A stretch of 64,000 bases of DNA, taken from Desulfobacterales bacterium. Lineage in GTDB: Bacteria > Desulfobacterota > Desulfobacteria > Desulfobacterales > Desulfolunaceae. Shown here piece by piece: positions 1 through 10,886 of the stretch. The translations under genes were made by a program, and so were the position numbers. The notes below the pieces were generated by a model. The model was not told where the DNA came from and did not search any database. It was given only the letters and a program-made list of their open reading frames with translations. The first letter of the stretch is position 1. Every line of letters begins with the position of its first letter. The stretch covers positions 1 to 64,000 of the forward strand of contig JAKSCC010000350.1 in assembly GCA_022360815.1 (NCBI GenBank), given 5' to 3'.

Positions 1-1146
1 ACCATCCATTTAAACGGCAAAGAGTACCTTATCATCGGCACCGCCCACGTCTCCCGTGAGAGTGCCGATCTGGTGGACGAGGTCATCCGCCAGGAAGCCC
101 CGGACACCGTCTGCGTCGAACTCTGCCAGGGACGCTACCAATCCATGACAGACAGCGACCGCTGGCGAAACATGGATATTGTTAAGGTCATCCGTGAAAA
201 GAAGTCGTTTCTGCTCCTCGCCAACCTCATGCTCTCTTCGTTTCAAAAAAAGGTGGCTGAAAAATTTGATATTCGCCCTGGAGAAGAGATGATTCGAGCT
301 GTGGACAGAGCTCAAGAGGTGGATGCTGAGCTGGTTCTGGCCGACCGCAACGTCCAGACCACACTGTCAAGGGCCTGGCACTCCATGGGATTTTTCAAAA
401 AGGTCTCCCTTCTTTTTCAGATGGTCCTTTCGGTGGGAAGCGCCGATGACATCGAAGAAGAAGAGATCGAAAAGCTGAAAAGTCAAGATATGCTGGAGAG
501 CATTCTGGAAGATGTGGGAGAGTCCCACCCCGCCTTAAGGGAGATTCTCATCGACGAAAGGGACCGCTACCTTGCACACAAAATTCGTCATGCCCAAGGG
601 GAAAAGATTGTGGCTGTCGTGGGGGCCGGACACATGCCCGGAATTTTACGATATTTCAACACCCCACAAGAGATCTCTGCCCTTGATGAGGTGCCACCGC
701 CGGGAAAGCTTGGTAAGGCTCTTAAATGGGGAATTCCTCTTCTTGTCACCGCGCTGGTGATCTACGGATTCACCCAAGGAGGAGCCGAGGCCGGAGCCGG
801 TATGGTGGGGTGGTGGATCGCCGCCAACGGAATTCTGGCGGGCTTAGGAGCCATTATCGCCTTTGGGCATCCTGCCACCATTGCCTCGGCCGTGCTTGCC
901 GCCCCTTTGACCTCCCTTAACCCCATGGTGGCAGCAGGCTGGGTTTCGGGATTGGTGGAAGCCTTTGTGCGAAAACCCAAGGTGATGGACTTCGAATCGT
1001 TGGGCGATGATATTCTTTCGATCAAAGGTTTCTGGCGAAACAAAGTAACCCGCGTCCTTCTGGTGGTGGTTTTCACCAACCTGGGAAGCACCTTTGGTAC
1101 CCTGGTAGCTCTGCCCATGATGGCCCAACTCTTAAACGCCGGATAA
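1..1146 (+). CDS. TraB/GumN-family membrane protein (5' end cut by window)
   Basis: The open frame runs from the first base, so the true start lies upstream. Seen: GTAHVS at residues 13-18 of the visible part, a VELC segment at about residue 39, VGAGHMPGI near residue 208, and several long hydrophobic segments between about residues 235 and 380. These motifs are typical of the TraB/GumN/PrgY superfamily, whose bacterial members with C-terminal membrane helices have no firmly established biochemical role; related proteins inhibit pheromone signalling or are suggested to be metal-dependent proteases. The gene ends directly at a strong hairpin terminator. Family assignment is good; function is unknown. 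Confidence 0.85.
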   Translation, partial: TIHLNGKEYLIIGTAHVSRESADLVDEVIRQEAPDTVCVELCQGRYQSMTDSDRWRNMDIVKVIREKKSFLLLANLMLSSFQKKVAEKFDIRPGEEMIRAVDRAQEVDAELVLADRNVQTTLSRAWHSMGFFKKVSLLFQMVLSVGSADDIEEEEIEKLKSQDMLESILEDVGESHPALREILIDERDRYLAHKIRHAQGEKIVAVVGAGHMPGILRYFNTPQEISALDEVPPPGKLGKALKWGIPLLVTALVIYGFTQGGAEAGAGMVGWWIAANGILAGLGAIIAFGHPATIASAVLAAPLTSLNPMVAAGWVSGLVEAFVRKPKVMDFESLGDDILSIKGFWRNKVTRVLLVVVFTNLGSTFGTLVALPMMAQLLNAG

Positions 1147-1184
1147 AAAAACCTCCCACACGCGTGATCGTGTGGGAGGTTTTT
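1147..1184. terminator. bidirectional intrinsic terminator
   Basis: A 16-bp perfect inverted repeat (AAAAACCTCCCACACG and its complement) around a 6-base loop starts right after the stop codon of the TraB-family gene. It has A-runs on the left and T-runs on the right, so it can stop transcription from both this gene and the convergent purN. Confidence 0.92.
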
Positions 1185-1210
1185 CAAAATGATTTAGCCG
1201 CCTCAAAGGC

Positions 1211-1957
1211 TCAGGCAACAACCTCAACCACCTTCCGGCCCCCTCTTTCGCCCATGTTCAAACGCCCTTCACTGTAGAGACGGATGCACTCGGGGTAGAG
1301 TTTCCACTCCTCGGCAAGACCGTGTCGTTTCACCGTAGCCAGGTCATCTTCCGGCCCAATAGAAAAGGCGGCCTGCCCGATGATGGGGCCAGAGTCCTCT
1401 CCATAATCCACAAAGTGAACTGTACACCCGCCCACTTTGCAGCCATACCCAAAGGTATCGCCATAACCATCGGTACCTGGAAAAGAAGGAAGAAGGGCTG
1501 GATGAATATTCATGATGCGAGGAAGAGAAGCGCCCCCGTTAAAACGATCAATAAAATAAGGTGTTAAAACCCTCATAAAACCGGCAAGCACGAGAAGATC
1601 CACATCAAAAAAGGAGAGCTCATTTAACAAATCGGCCTCGGCAAGGGCTCTCCTCTCCAGAAACCCTTTCACCTTTTCTGAACTCTCCGCTTTAACCAGC
1701 CCCTGCTTTTCAAAAACCTCTTCCAACGAAAAATCAGCCGGAGGCATCGCCCCTTGAGCATAGCTGTTATAAAGAGCTCTGTAGTCTGTCACAAAGGTGG
1801 GAATTCCCGCTTCTCTGGCCCGCGTAAGCCCTCCTGCATTCGGATTGTCGGCTCCCACACAAGCGATTGTCACATTCAAATCCCCGGCCTTTACTGCATC
1901 AATTATGGCCTGAAGGTTAGAGCCTCCACCGGAAACCAACACCGCTATCTTTTTCAT
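1211..1957 (-). CDS. purN: phosphoribosylglycinamide formyltransferase (GART)
   Basis: Transfers the formyl group of 10-formyltetrahydrofolate to GAR in step three of purine synthesis; cytosolic. Seen: the nucleotide-binding start VLVSGGGSNLQA (residues 7-18), the folate/catalytic segment NIHPALLPSFPG with Asn150 and His152, and the catalytic Asp in GEDSGP (Asp188). At 248 residues it is longer than the usual 200-215; the excess is an insertion at about residues 60-105 between the Rossmann half and the catalytic half. A purine-rich site (AAGGATAATGAG) precedes the ATG. It stands alone, convergent with the TraB-family gene. Assignment is secure. Confidence 0.95.
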   Translation of the reverse strand: MKKIAVLVSGGGSNLQAIIDAVKAGDLNVTIACVGADNPNAGGLTRAREAGIPTFVTDYRALYNSYAQGAMPPADFSLEEVFEKQGLVKAESSEKVKGFLERRALAEADLLNELSFFDVDLLVLAGFMRVLTPYFIDRFNGGASLPRIMNIHPALLPSFPGTDGYGDTFGYGCKVGGCTVHFVDYGEDSGPIIGQAAFSIGPEDDLATVKRHGLAEEWKLYPECIRLYSEGRLNMGERGGRKVVEVVA

Positions 1958-2571
1958 CTCATTATCCTTACCCGGACGCTTTGCTTACACAAAGTGCCTG
2001 ATTCCTTTTGACCCGAGGGCCTCGACTGCCTTAATCTCTGATTACCAATCGCCATTTAAAAAAATCGGCGTCAACACCGTATGTTTTTTAAGATGCCTCA
2101 AAATACGGCCACCTCAAAGCCTCTCTTCCGCCGCTTCTTTACCATAAGAATCGGCACCTTACCAAATGGAAAGTCGGCCCCTTTCAACTTAAAAAAAGCA
2201 CGATAGCACTCAAAATTTTAGAACGTTTATCAATATATATAGCTATCATTGATGATAACGAAAACAGCTCCCCCACAAAAGCAAAGAATCGCCGCCCTCA
2301 AGCAGGCAATGGGCCGACCGTACAATCTGGATCGCGTCTTTCCCTCAAGAGCCAAAGGCGATATACTGAAAGACCTTTGGGAGTCAGGGATCCTCAGGAA
2401 ATCCTTCCACGAGGTACCCTTGACAACCCAACCAACCATAAATATATTTCAACGCAAATCATTTTAATGGCTCTGCAAAGCGTGAGGCGGTCCCATCATC
2501 ACGACCCGTCAGCAGATCCTGCTTGCACCACCAGATCAAAAAACAAACCATTCAATCAAAGGAAAAAGATC
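1958..2571. other. intergenic region between divergent purN and trxA
   Basis: About 610 bases with no well-supported gene. It must carry the promoters of both flanking genes. A perfect 6-2-6 palindrome (TATCAT-TG-ATGATA) lies at 2244-2257 in an AT-rich stretch. A short open frame at 2252-2467 (71 residues) has protein-like composition but no ribosome binding site and may be a gene remnant. I see no RNA gene or repeat here. Confidence 0.5.
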
Positions 2572-2898
2572 ATGGCTGAAGGTATTCTCGATATTACAGA
2601 TGACTCGTTTGAAAGCGAAGTAATGGCCGCAGACCTTCCCGTTGTGGTGGACTTCTGGGCGCCCTGGTGCGGCCCCTGCCGTGCCATTGGCCCCATTCTC
2701 GAAGAGCTCTCCAGCACCTACGCCGGCAAAGTCAAATTCGTTAAATGCAATGTAGACGACAACCCCCTGTCCCCCAGCCGTTATGAAGTCCGCGCCATCC
2801 CCACCCTTCTTTTTATCAAAGGTGGAGAGATTGTAGAGACCGTTACCGGCATGACCGCCAAAGCAAAACTGGAAGAGACCATCGGTAAGCTTCTTTAA
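2572..2898 (+). CDS. trxA: thioredoxin
   Basis: 108-residue thioredoxin, a cytosolic disulfide reductant. Seen: the active site WCGPC (Cys33, Cys36), the preceding VVVDFWAPW strand, Asp27 and the cis-proline loop AIPTLLF. The open frame extends upstream, but AAGGA 8 bases before the ATG at 2572 and the normal family N-terminus fix this start. It is followed 67 bases later by trxB, which recycles it, so the two likely form one operon, continuing into bamD. Confidence 0.96.
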   Translation: MAEGILDITDDSFESEVMAADLPVVVDFWAPWCGPCRAIGPILEELSSTYAGKVKFVKCNVDDNPLSPSRYEVRAIPTLLFIKGGEIVETVTGMTAKAKLEETIGKLL

Positions 2899-2908
2899 GA
2901 TTTTTCTC

Positions 2909-2950
2909 GTCGGCGGCCATTAAAAGCGGCCCTGATCCCACGCCGCCGAC
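2909..2950 (+). other. trxA-trxB intercistronic hairpin
   Basis: A perfect 9-bp inverted repeat (GTCGGCGGC at 2909-2917, GCCGCCGAC at 2942-2950) lies between trxA and trxB and ends a few bases before the trxB ribosome binding site. There is no T-run, so it looks like an mRNA stability or processing element rather than a terminator. Confidence 0.55.
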
Positions 2951-2965
2951 TTCTGGATGGAAGAT

Positions 2966-3886
2966 ATGTCTGAGACCCAATACGACCTGATCATCATTGG
3001 TGGAGGCCCTGCAGGCCTCACCGCCGGCATGTACGCGTCCCGTGCACGTCTTAACACCGTCCTGGTGGAGAAAGTTGCCACCGGTGGCCAGATTCTGATT
3101 ACCGACTGGATTGAGAACTATCCCGGTTTTCCTGAGGGCATCAGCGGCCCGGACCTCTCCGACAAGATGCTGGAGCAGGCCAAGCAGTTTGATCTTCACT
3201 TCGAATATGGGGAAGTGGAGAAGATGGCGCTCGAAGGTGACGTAAAATCGGTGATGGTGGGTGACAAAACCCTCACCGCAAAAGCCGTTATTGTTGCCTC
3301 CGGTGCATCCCCTCGAACCCTTCATGTGGGCGAAGAAAGATTCCACGGAAAAGGCGTCTCCTACTGCGCCACCTGCGACGGCCCTTTTTTTCGTGATAAA
3401 ACCGTTGTGGCAGTTGGTGGAGGCGATACCGCTGTTCAAGAGAGCCTCTACCTCACCAAATTTGCCAAAAAGGTCTATCTGGTCCACCGACGGGATCAAC
3501 TACGGGCCACCAAAATTCTTCAGGAACGGGCCCTTGAAAATGAAAACATCGAGATGGTCTGGGACTCTGTGGTCACCGGCATGGACGGCCTTTTCGGCGT
3601 CGAAAATGTCTCCGTAAAAAACGTCAAGACCGGCGAAGAGAAAAAAATTGCCGCCGATGGCTGCTTTATCTGGATCGGCATTCTTCCCAACACCGAGTTT
3701 GTGGACGAATCCCTGGAGATGGACGAGTGGAACTTCATCAAAACCGATGCCAATATGGCCACCAACATTCCCGGCGTCTTTGCTGCCGGTGATGTGAGAA
3801 GCACGCCTTTAAGGCAGATCGCCACTGCTGTGGGCGACAGCGCCATCGCTGCCACCATGGCTGAACACTACATTCAAGGGCACTGA
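2966..3886 (+). CDS. trxB: thioredoxin-disulfide reductase
   Basis: FAD enzyme that reduces thioredoxin with NADPH. Seen: FAD-binding GGGPAG near residue 13, the redox pair CATC (Cys134, Cys137), NAD(P)-binding GGGDTA near residue 154, and the NADPH-specific HRRDQLRA. The C-terminal FAD site GVFAAGD is intact. 306 residues, normal length. Two in-frame ATGs exist (2957 and 2966); the second is preferred because GGATGGAAG stands just before it and nothing resembles a binding site before the first. Next to trxA and 2 bases from bamD. Confidence 0.96.
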   Translation: MSETQYDLIIIGGGPAGLTAGMYASRARLNTVLVEKVATGGQILITDWIENYPGFPEGISGPDLSDKMLEQAKQFDLHFEYGEVEKMALEGDVKSVMVGDKTLTAKAVIVASGASPRTLHVGEERFHGKGVSYCATCDGPFFRDKTVVAVGGGDTAVQESLYLTKFAKKVYLVHRRDQLRATKILQERALENENIEMVWDSVVTGMDGLFGVENVSVKNVKTGEEKKIAADGCFIWIGILPNTEFVDESLEMDEWNFIKTDANMATNIPGVFAAGDVRSTPLRQIATAVGDSAIAATMAEHYIQGH

Positions 3887-3888
3887 TC

Positions 3889-4560
3889 ATGAAGCGTCTC
3901 ATCTCTGTTTTTCTTCTTCTCATCCTTGGGGCCTCCCTTATCGCTTGCGGCCCCAAGAAAAAAGAGGAGAAACTGGCTCCCGAGCTTGCTCAAGATGCCA
4001 GGGTGCAGTTTGAAAAAGAGCGTTACCGAGAGGCCATCGCCATCTACACCAAGCTCCGGGACTGGTACCCCTTTGACAAGCTCGCTGTAGAAGCAGAGCT
4101 CAACATCGCCGAAGCGCACTTCAAAATGGAGGAGTACGACGAAGCGGCCATCGCCTACGAAGAGTTTGAAAAACTCCACCCCCGGCATGAAAAGATCGCC
4201 TATGTAATCAACCAGCAGGCCCTCTGCTTTTACAACCGCCTGGACAGCCCAGACAGAGACCAGAGCAACGCCATCAAGGCCCTCTCTCTCTTTACCAGAC
4301 TCACCAGGCAGTTTCCTGAAAGTGAGTACGTCCCCCAGGCCGATGAAAAGCGAAAAGAGTGCCTTAAAAGCTTGGCAGCCCATGAGATGGTGGTGGGACG
4401 CTACTACCTGAAAGCCAAAAAGTATAAAAGCGCCCTGGCTCGATTTGAAGGCGTCTTGAAATCCTACAAAGGCTACGGTTTTGACGAAGAGGCGGCCGCC
4501 CTCGCCGAAAAAAGCCGCAAGAAGCTGGCCACCCAAGAATCCAAAGCGGCAAAGAAGTAA
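3889..4560 (+). CDS. bamD: outer membrane protein assembly factor BamD
   Basis: Lipoprotein of the Bam complex that inserts beta-barrel proteins in the outer membrane. Seen: a signal peptide with lipobox LIAC (Cys20), then tetratricopeptide-type repeats with phrases such as YREAIAIY and YDEAAIAYEEFEKLHP, and a basic, Ala/Lys-rich tail. 223 residues matches the family. It begins 2 bases after the trxB stop, so it is translated from the same message; this link between thioredoxin reductase and BamD is not a standard arrangement. Assignment is strong, although other TPR lipoproteins cannot be entirely excluded. Confidence 0.88.
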   Translation: MKRLISVFLLLILGASLIACGPKKKEEKLAPELAQDARVQFEKERYREAIAIYTKLRDWYPFDKLAVEAELNIAEAHFKMEEYDEAAIAYEEFEKLHPRHEKIAYVINQQALCFYNRLDSPDRDQSNAIKALSLFTRLTRQFPESEYVPQADEKRKECLKSLAAHEMVVGRYYLKAKKYKSALARFEGVLKSYKGYGFDEEAAALAEKSRKKLATQESKAAKK

Positions 4561-4737
4561 CCAAAGAGCCTGAAGGGGCCTGTTTCACATCAAAGCCCCT
4601 GTTTTGATTCGAAACGATAAAAAGCCTTTACAGGCTCTCGCTTTTGGTTTATACAGACTCGTTATTTTTTTACGCGTTTAATGCGTGACAAAATCCATAA
4701 ATAAAGCCGGTAAACCTTTTGTGTCTTGCCGATTGCA

Positions 4738-4757
4738 TATCCGGCCTACCGGCCGTT
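4738..4757. repeat. short GC-rich hairpin (CGGCC-TA-CCGGCCG type)
   Basis: A palindrome around CCGGCCTACCGGCCG precedes rpmB. Two similar GGGCC-type hairpins occur at 5212-5232 and 7257-7273, all intergenic. Together they look like a small hairpin family, although chance similarity of GC-rich palindromes is possible. Confidence 0.35.
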
Positions 4758-4794
4758 TTACAAAGCCATCAATGTGAGAAAAGGAGTGTGCAAC

Positions 4795-4989
4795 ATGTCC
4801 AAGATGTGTGAAATATGCGGCAAAAAGCCGATGGTCGGAAACAACGTAAGCCACGCCCACAACGTTAACAAGCGTCGCTTCAACCCCAACCTTCAAAACG
4901 TTCGTGCCCTGAAAAACGGCAGCGTTAAAAAGATGACCGTCTGCACCACCTGCATCAAGGCAGGTCACGTGGTGAAAGCGGCTCGATAA
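4795..4989 (+). CDS. rpmB: 50S ribosomal protein L28
   Basis: 64-residue L28, part of the large ribosomal subunit. Seen: [12 protein letters not shown] with a CxxC pair, the family signature [13 protein letters not shown], and a second CxxC (CTTC), so this is the zinc-ribbon (C+) form. Start chosen at the ATG at 4795, which has AAGGAG 8 bases upstream; the frame is open further upstream but with no homologous sequence. Single gene between bamD and parE, followed by its own hairpin terminator. Confidence 0.96.
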   Translation: MSKMCEICGKKPMVGNNVSHAHNVNKRRFNPNLQNVRALKNGSVKKMTVCTTCIKAGHVVKAAR

Positions 4990-5027
4990 TTCCATCGCCG
5001 CCCTTGACTCACCACCCATGAAGACCT

Positions 5028-5084
5028 CAGGCTCTCTCTTTGGACACATTGGCGTCCATTGGTTTCGGAGAGCCTGGTGTGTTT
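5028..5084 (+). terminator. intrinsic terminator after rpmB
   Basis: A 9-bp perfect stem (CAGGCTCTC at 5028-5036, GAGAGCCTG at 5068-5076) encloses a second small stem TGGAC/GTCCA and is followed by GTGTGTTTTC. Placed 38 bases after the rpmB stop. Confidence 0.65.
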
Positions 5085-5159
5085 TCATCCCCTCCCTTTT
5101 ATGCAACCCCCTGTTTTAAAGCCTCTTTCAAAGCACGCCCCGCCTGCAGGACAAACAAT

Positions 5160-7187
<2,028 letters not shown>

Positions 7188-7229
7188 CCAAGGGGATAAA
7201 TCCCCTATATCCCAGGTTCGCAAATGTTC

Positions 7230-7273
7230 AGAGGCTTCGCCTCTTGGCATGTGCTTACGGGCCTACCGCCCGT
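7230..7273. repeat. two hairpins between parE and parC
   Basis: AGAGGC-TTC-GCCTCT (7230-7244) and ACGGGC-CTACC-GCCCGT (7257-7273) stand in tandem in the spacer after parE. Neither has a T-run. The second resembles the hairpins near rpmB and parE. Confidence 0.45.
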
Positions 7274-7347
7274 GATCAAAAACAATCCAACGGTTTCAAC
7301 TTACCGGGCTCTTTTTTAAGACAGGAAAAAGGCCGGTAACCGGAACG

Positions 7348-7379
7348 TTTTTGCGGAGCTTTTTTTCAAAAAGCGACCA
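7348..7379 (-). repeat. dispersed palindromic repeat, core copy A
   Basis: Reverse-oriented copy of a core reading GGTCGC, T-run, A-run, AGCTCCGCAAAAA. Other copies lie at 19414-19490, 24382-24418 and 41728-41914, with a looser one near 50690-50716. Here it sits 20 bases before the parC start. Confidence 0.6.
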
Positions 7380-7397
7380 GAAACAGGACGCCTCCAT

Positions 7398-9662
7398 ATG
7401 AGACACGAAACACATTTTTCCGCAGAGGGTGGCGAGCAGCAGCCCATCAAATTTTTTGCTGAGGACGCGTATTTGGAGTACTCCATGTACGTCATCCTCG
7501 ACCGAGCGCTTCCGCACATCGGCGACGGATTAAAACCCGTCCAACGTCGCATTATCTATGCCATGAGTGAGCTCGGCTTAAAAGCCACGGCAAAATACAA
7601 AAAATCGGCCAGAACCGTGGGCGATGTGCTGGGCAAGTTTCACCCCCACGGCGATGCAGCCTGCTACGAAGCCATGGTGCTCATGGCCCAAGACTTCTCT
7701 TACCGCTACCCCCTTGTGGACGGCCAGGGCAACTGGGGAGCACCTGACGACCCCAAATCCTTTGCGGCCATGCGGTACACCGAGTCGCGCCTTTCAAAAT
7801 ACGCCCAACTCCTTTTGGATGAAGTGGGCAAAGGCACTGTCACCTGGGTTCCCAACTTTGATGGCACACTGGATGAGCCCGCTGTGCTTCCAGCCCGACT
7901 GCCCAATCTGCTTTTAAACGGCACCACCGGCATTGCCGTTGGTATGTCCACGGACATTCCACCCCACAATCTGCGAGAAGTGGCAAACGCCTGTATTCAT
8001 CTTCTGGAGAACCCCTCGGCCGACACCCGCGATCTTCTTCAGCACATCAAAGGGCCGGACTTTCCCACAGAAGCCGAAATCATTACCCCGCACGAAGAGA
8101 TTCGAAAGCTCTATGTGACCGGACACGGCTCCATTAAAATGCGCGGAGTCTGGGCAAAAGAGAATGGAGATATCGTGATCTCCGCTCTTCCCTACCAAGT
8201 CTCCGGAGCCAAGGTGATTGAACAAATTGCAGGGCAAATGCAGGCCAAAAAGCTTCCCATGGTGGCGGATTTAAGAGACGAGTCCGACCACGAAGCCCCT
8301 ACACGCATTGTGGTGGTTCCCAAGTCAAACCGCATTGATAGAACGGCCCTTATGGACCACCTCTTTGCCACCACCGACCTGGAGAAGAACTACCGGGTCA
8401 ACATGAACGTCATCGGAACATCAGGAAAACCCCAGGTCAAAGGGCTCACACAGCTTCTCTCCGAGTGGCTGGAATTTCGAAAAGAGACGGTCACACGAAG
8501 GCTGACCCATCGTCTTGAAAAGGTAAGAAAAAGACTTCACATCTTAGAGGGCTTGATGGCGGCTTTCCTCAATATCGATGAGGTGATTCGCATCATTCGA
8601 GATGAAGACAAACCCAAGCCGGTTCTTATGGAACGCTTTGGCCTGACGGCTATCCAGGCCGAAGCCATTTTGGAGCTAAAGCTTCGGCATTTGGCCAAAC
8701 TCGAAGAGATGAAAATTCGAGGTGAGCAAGATGAACTCTCGGCTGAGAGAGACACCCTGGAAAAGATTCTCGGCTCCACCCGCAGGCTGACAACTCTGAT
8801 CAAAAAAGAGATCAAAGCCGATGCCCAGCTTTATGGGGACGACCGCAGATCCCCTGTGGTGGAACGTGAAGAAGCCCATGCTCTCTCAGAGCGATCTCTG
8901 GTGCCCACTGAACCGGTCACCTTGATTCTCTCCAAAAACGGTTGGGTTCGCTCGGCCAAGGGTCACGATGTGGACCTCTCCCGCATCAAGTTCAAAGCCG
9001 GAGACGAACTCCTTTGTGCCCAAGAGAGCAAAAGCTCGCAGTTTGCCGTTTTCATCGACTCCACAGGCCGCAGCTACAGCCTTGAGGCCCACACCCTGCC
9101 TTCAGCGCGAAGCCACGGAGAACCCCTTACTGGGCGCTTTACACCGCCTTCTGGAGCCCACTTTTGCCATATGGCAAGTGGAAAACGAAAAGACCACCTG
9201 CTTCTGGCATCCAATGCAGGCTACGGCTTCATCGCCACTTTTGGCGACATGCTTAGCAAAAACCGTGCGGGAAAAGCGCTTCTGACCCTGCCTGCCGAAG
9301 CCTCGCCCATGGCTCCCATTCCTGTTCATGAAATCGATGATCTGATGCTGGCCGCCATCACCACCGAAGGACGCATGATTATCTTTCCCTTACGGGATCT
9401 TCCCATGCTGCCAAAAGGCAAGGGAAACAAAATCATTGGCATCCCGTCGTCCCGTGCCAAATCGGGCGAAGAGCTCCTCTCCCATCTTTTCACACTCAAA
9501 AAAGAGAGCAGTATCATCATCTATGCCGGAAAACGCCACCTCACCCTCAAGCCAGGAAACGTGGCCGAATACATCAGCTCAAGGGGTCTTCGTGGCAAAA
9601 AACTTCCCAGGGGCTACCAAAACGTGGCCAAGGTTGAGGTAAAGTTGCCCGACGCCCCTTGA
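7398..9662 (+). CDS. parC: DNA topoisomerase IV subunit A
   Basis: Breakage-reunion subunit of topoisomerase IV. Seen: [16 protein letters not shown], the quinolone pocket [13 protein letters not shown], the catalytic Tyr127 in AMRYTES, and C-terminal beta-propeller blades. 754 residues. Long stretches (for example around [14 protein letters not shown] and [18 protein letters not shown]) read like gamma-proteobacterial ParC. The position equal to E. coli Ser80 is Ala87, whereas Glu84 is kept (Glu91). The start at 7398 has only a weak binding site (AGGACG). Probably cotranscribed with parE despite the 210-base hairpin-rich gap. Confidence 0.95.
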   Translation: MRHETHFSAEGGEQQPIKFFAEDAYLEYSMYVILDRALPHIGDGLKPVQRRIIYAMSELGLKATAKYKKSARTVGDVLGKFHPHGDAACYEAMVLMAQDFSYRYPLVDGQGNWGAPDDPKSFAAMRYTESRLSKYAQLLLDEVGKGTVTWVPNFDGTLDEPAVLPARLPNLLLNGTTGIAVGMSTDIPPHNLREVANACIHLLENPSADTRDLLQHIKGPDFPTEAEIITPHEEIRKLYVTGHGSIKMRGVWAKENGDIVISALPYQVSGAKVIEQIAGQMQAKKLPMVADLRDESDHEAPTRIVVVPKSNRIDRTALMDHLFATTDLEKNYRVNMNVIGTSGKPQVKGLTQLLSEWLEFRKETVTRRLTHRLEKVRKRLHILEGLMAAFLNIDEVIRIIRDEDKPKPVLMERFGLTAIQAEAILELKLRHLAKLEEMKIRGEQDELSAERDTLEKILGSTRRLTTLIKKEIKADAQLYGDDRRSPVVEREEAHALSERSLVPTEPVTLILSKNGWVRSAKGHDVDLSRIKFKAGDELLCAQESKSSQFAVFIDSTGRSYSLEAHTLPSARSHGEPLTGRFTPPSGAHFCHMASGKRKDHLLLASNAGYGFIATFGDMLSKNRAGKALLTLPAEASPMAPIPVHEIDDLMLAAITTEGRMIIFPLRDLPMLPKGKGNKIIGIPSSRAKSGEELLSHLFTLKKESSIIIYAGKRHLTLKPGNVAEYISSRGLRGKKLPRGYQNVAKVEVKLPDAP

Positions 9663-9700
9663 TTTCAAATTTTTCACCAATCCACCCATTGACGGCTGGA

Positions 9701-10582
9701 CTACACCCTCTTTTTGTTGGGCCACACTTCAGAGACAATCATCCCCGTCAGGATAAGGGCTGCCCCTCCAAACTCGGTGGCCCCCATGGCCTCTCCAGCC
9801 AGCGCCCAGGCAAAACAGGCTGCAAAAACTGGTTCCAGACAAAAGGTCAATGCAGTGTCCGTGGGCGAAACCCACTTTTGGACAATGGTTTGAATAAGAA
9901 AGGGAAGCACCGTGGCCAGAAAAGAGCAAAGCAGAAGAGCCCAGGCCACCTCCGGGTTCCAGGTGAAAAGGGGATACCCTTTGAAAAGGGATATTCCCCC
10001 AAAAATTGCACCAATGGTTCCCAATTGGATAACGGCCAGCCAGTAACTGTCGCACCGCCCCGCATAGCGACCCGTATAGAGAATGTGAAGGGCAAAAAAA
10101 ACCGCGCTTGCCAAGGCGTAAAAGTCGCCTTTGCTTACGGTAGAAAAGTCACTCGCTCCCGCAAGGCCACACAAGAGGTAAATACCTAAAACAGCCAAAG
10201 CCATCCCCACGCACTTGGCCTTTTCAAGACGCTTTTTAAAAAAGAGGGCCGCAATCACCGGGACCCACACCACATTGAGCCCCGTCAAAAAAGCTGTTTT
10301 TGAGGCCGTCGTAAAAAGAAGCGCCACGGTCTGAAGACCATACCCTGCCACCACCGAAAGCCCCAGAAAAATGCCCCTACCAAGGGTGTAGACATTGAGG
10401 GCGTTCTTAGCAAAGGGCTTTGCAAGAAGTAGCATACCAAAAGCCAAAAGAAACCGCTGTCCCAAAAAAAGAGAGACCGCCGCGTCATCTAAGGCTCCCT
10501 TGATCACCGTAAATGTCATGCCCCAGAAAAGCGTCACCATAACCAGGGCCGCGATGCCCACTACACGCCGTTTATCACACAT
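9701..10582 (-). CDS. EamA/DMT-superfamily transporter
   Basis: About ten hydrophobic helices in two repeated halves, with the typical first-helix phrase LFWGMTFTVIKGAL and a C-terminal half beginning ALASAVFFALHILY. Such proteins export or import small metabolites; the substrate cannot be told. The frame opens at a TTG (10606), but the ATG at 10582 has AGGAA upstream and starts at the usual distance from helix 1, giving 293 residues. Convergent with parC and divergent from the DUF4388 gene; no partner genes. Confidence 0.85.
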   Translation of the reverse strand: MCDKRRVVGIAALVMVTLFWGMTFTVIKGALDDAAVSLFLGQRFLLAFGMLLLAKPFAKNALNVYTLGRGIFLGLSVVAGYGLQTVALLFTTASKTAFLTGLNVVWVPVIAALFFKKRLEKAKCVGMALAVLGIYLLCGLAGASDFSTVSKGDFYALASAVFFALHILYTGRYAGRCDSYWLAVIQLGTIGAIFGGISLFKGYPLFTWNPEVAWALLLCSFLATVLPFLIQTIVQKWVSPTDTALTFCLEPVFAACFAWALAGEAMGATEFGGAALILTGMIVSEVWPNKKRV

Positions 10583-10886
10583 CAAAAATGTTCCTACTTT
10601 ACTCAACTACTAAAAATATCTAACTCTCTATTCAAATGCTGAAAAATCCCGATATACTCTACCCTATTTCCTTTCCTATTCGAAGCTCTTTTTCCTTCAA
10701 AACCGCTGTTTTCAGCACATTGACACCACCATAGCGATCTGGTAATTTATTTCTTAACAATTCAACAATCTGACAACATCGGCTGCCGGAACTCTTTCCC
10801 CTCCCTTTGGGACCTGCCGACCGCCGTCCACTCCAAACTCCCCGGAACCCCGGGACTTACACGTCACAAGGTGGGTACTCAGAATC
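10583..10886. other. divergent promoter region
   Basis: Spacer between the EamA transporter and the DUF4388/DUF1566 gene. It carries the promoter candidate annotated at 10720-10748 and a second weaker one (TTCAAA-16-TATACT at 10631-10658). No gene, RNA or repeat is visible. Confidence 0.5.
10720..10748 (+). promoter_or_regulatory. candidate sigma-70 promoter
   Basis: A perfect TTGACA (10720-10725), 17-base spacer and TAATTT (10743-10748), about 140 bases before the start of the next gene. Confidence 0.4.

Noticed and set aside
7398..9662. parC as gyrA
   Set aside because: The sequence around [17 protein letters not shown] and [21 protein letters not shown] follows ParC wording, and the partner upstream follows ParE, not GyrB.
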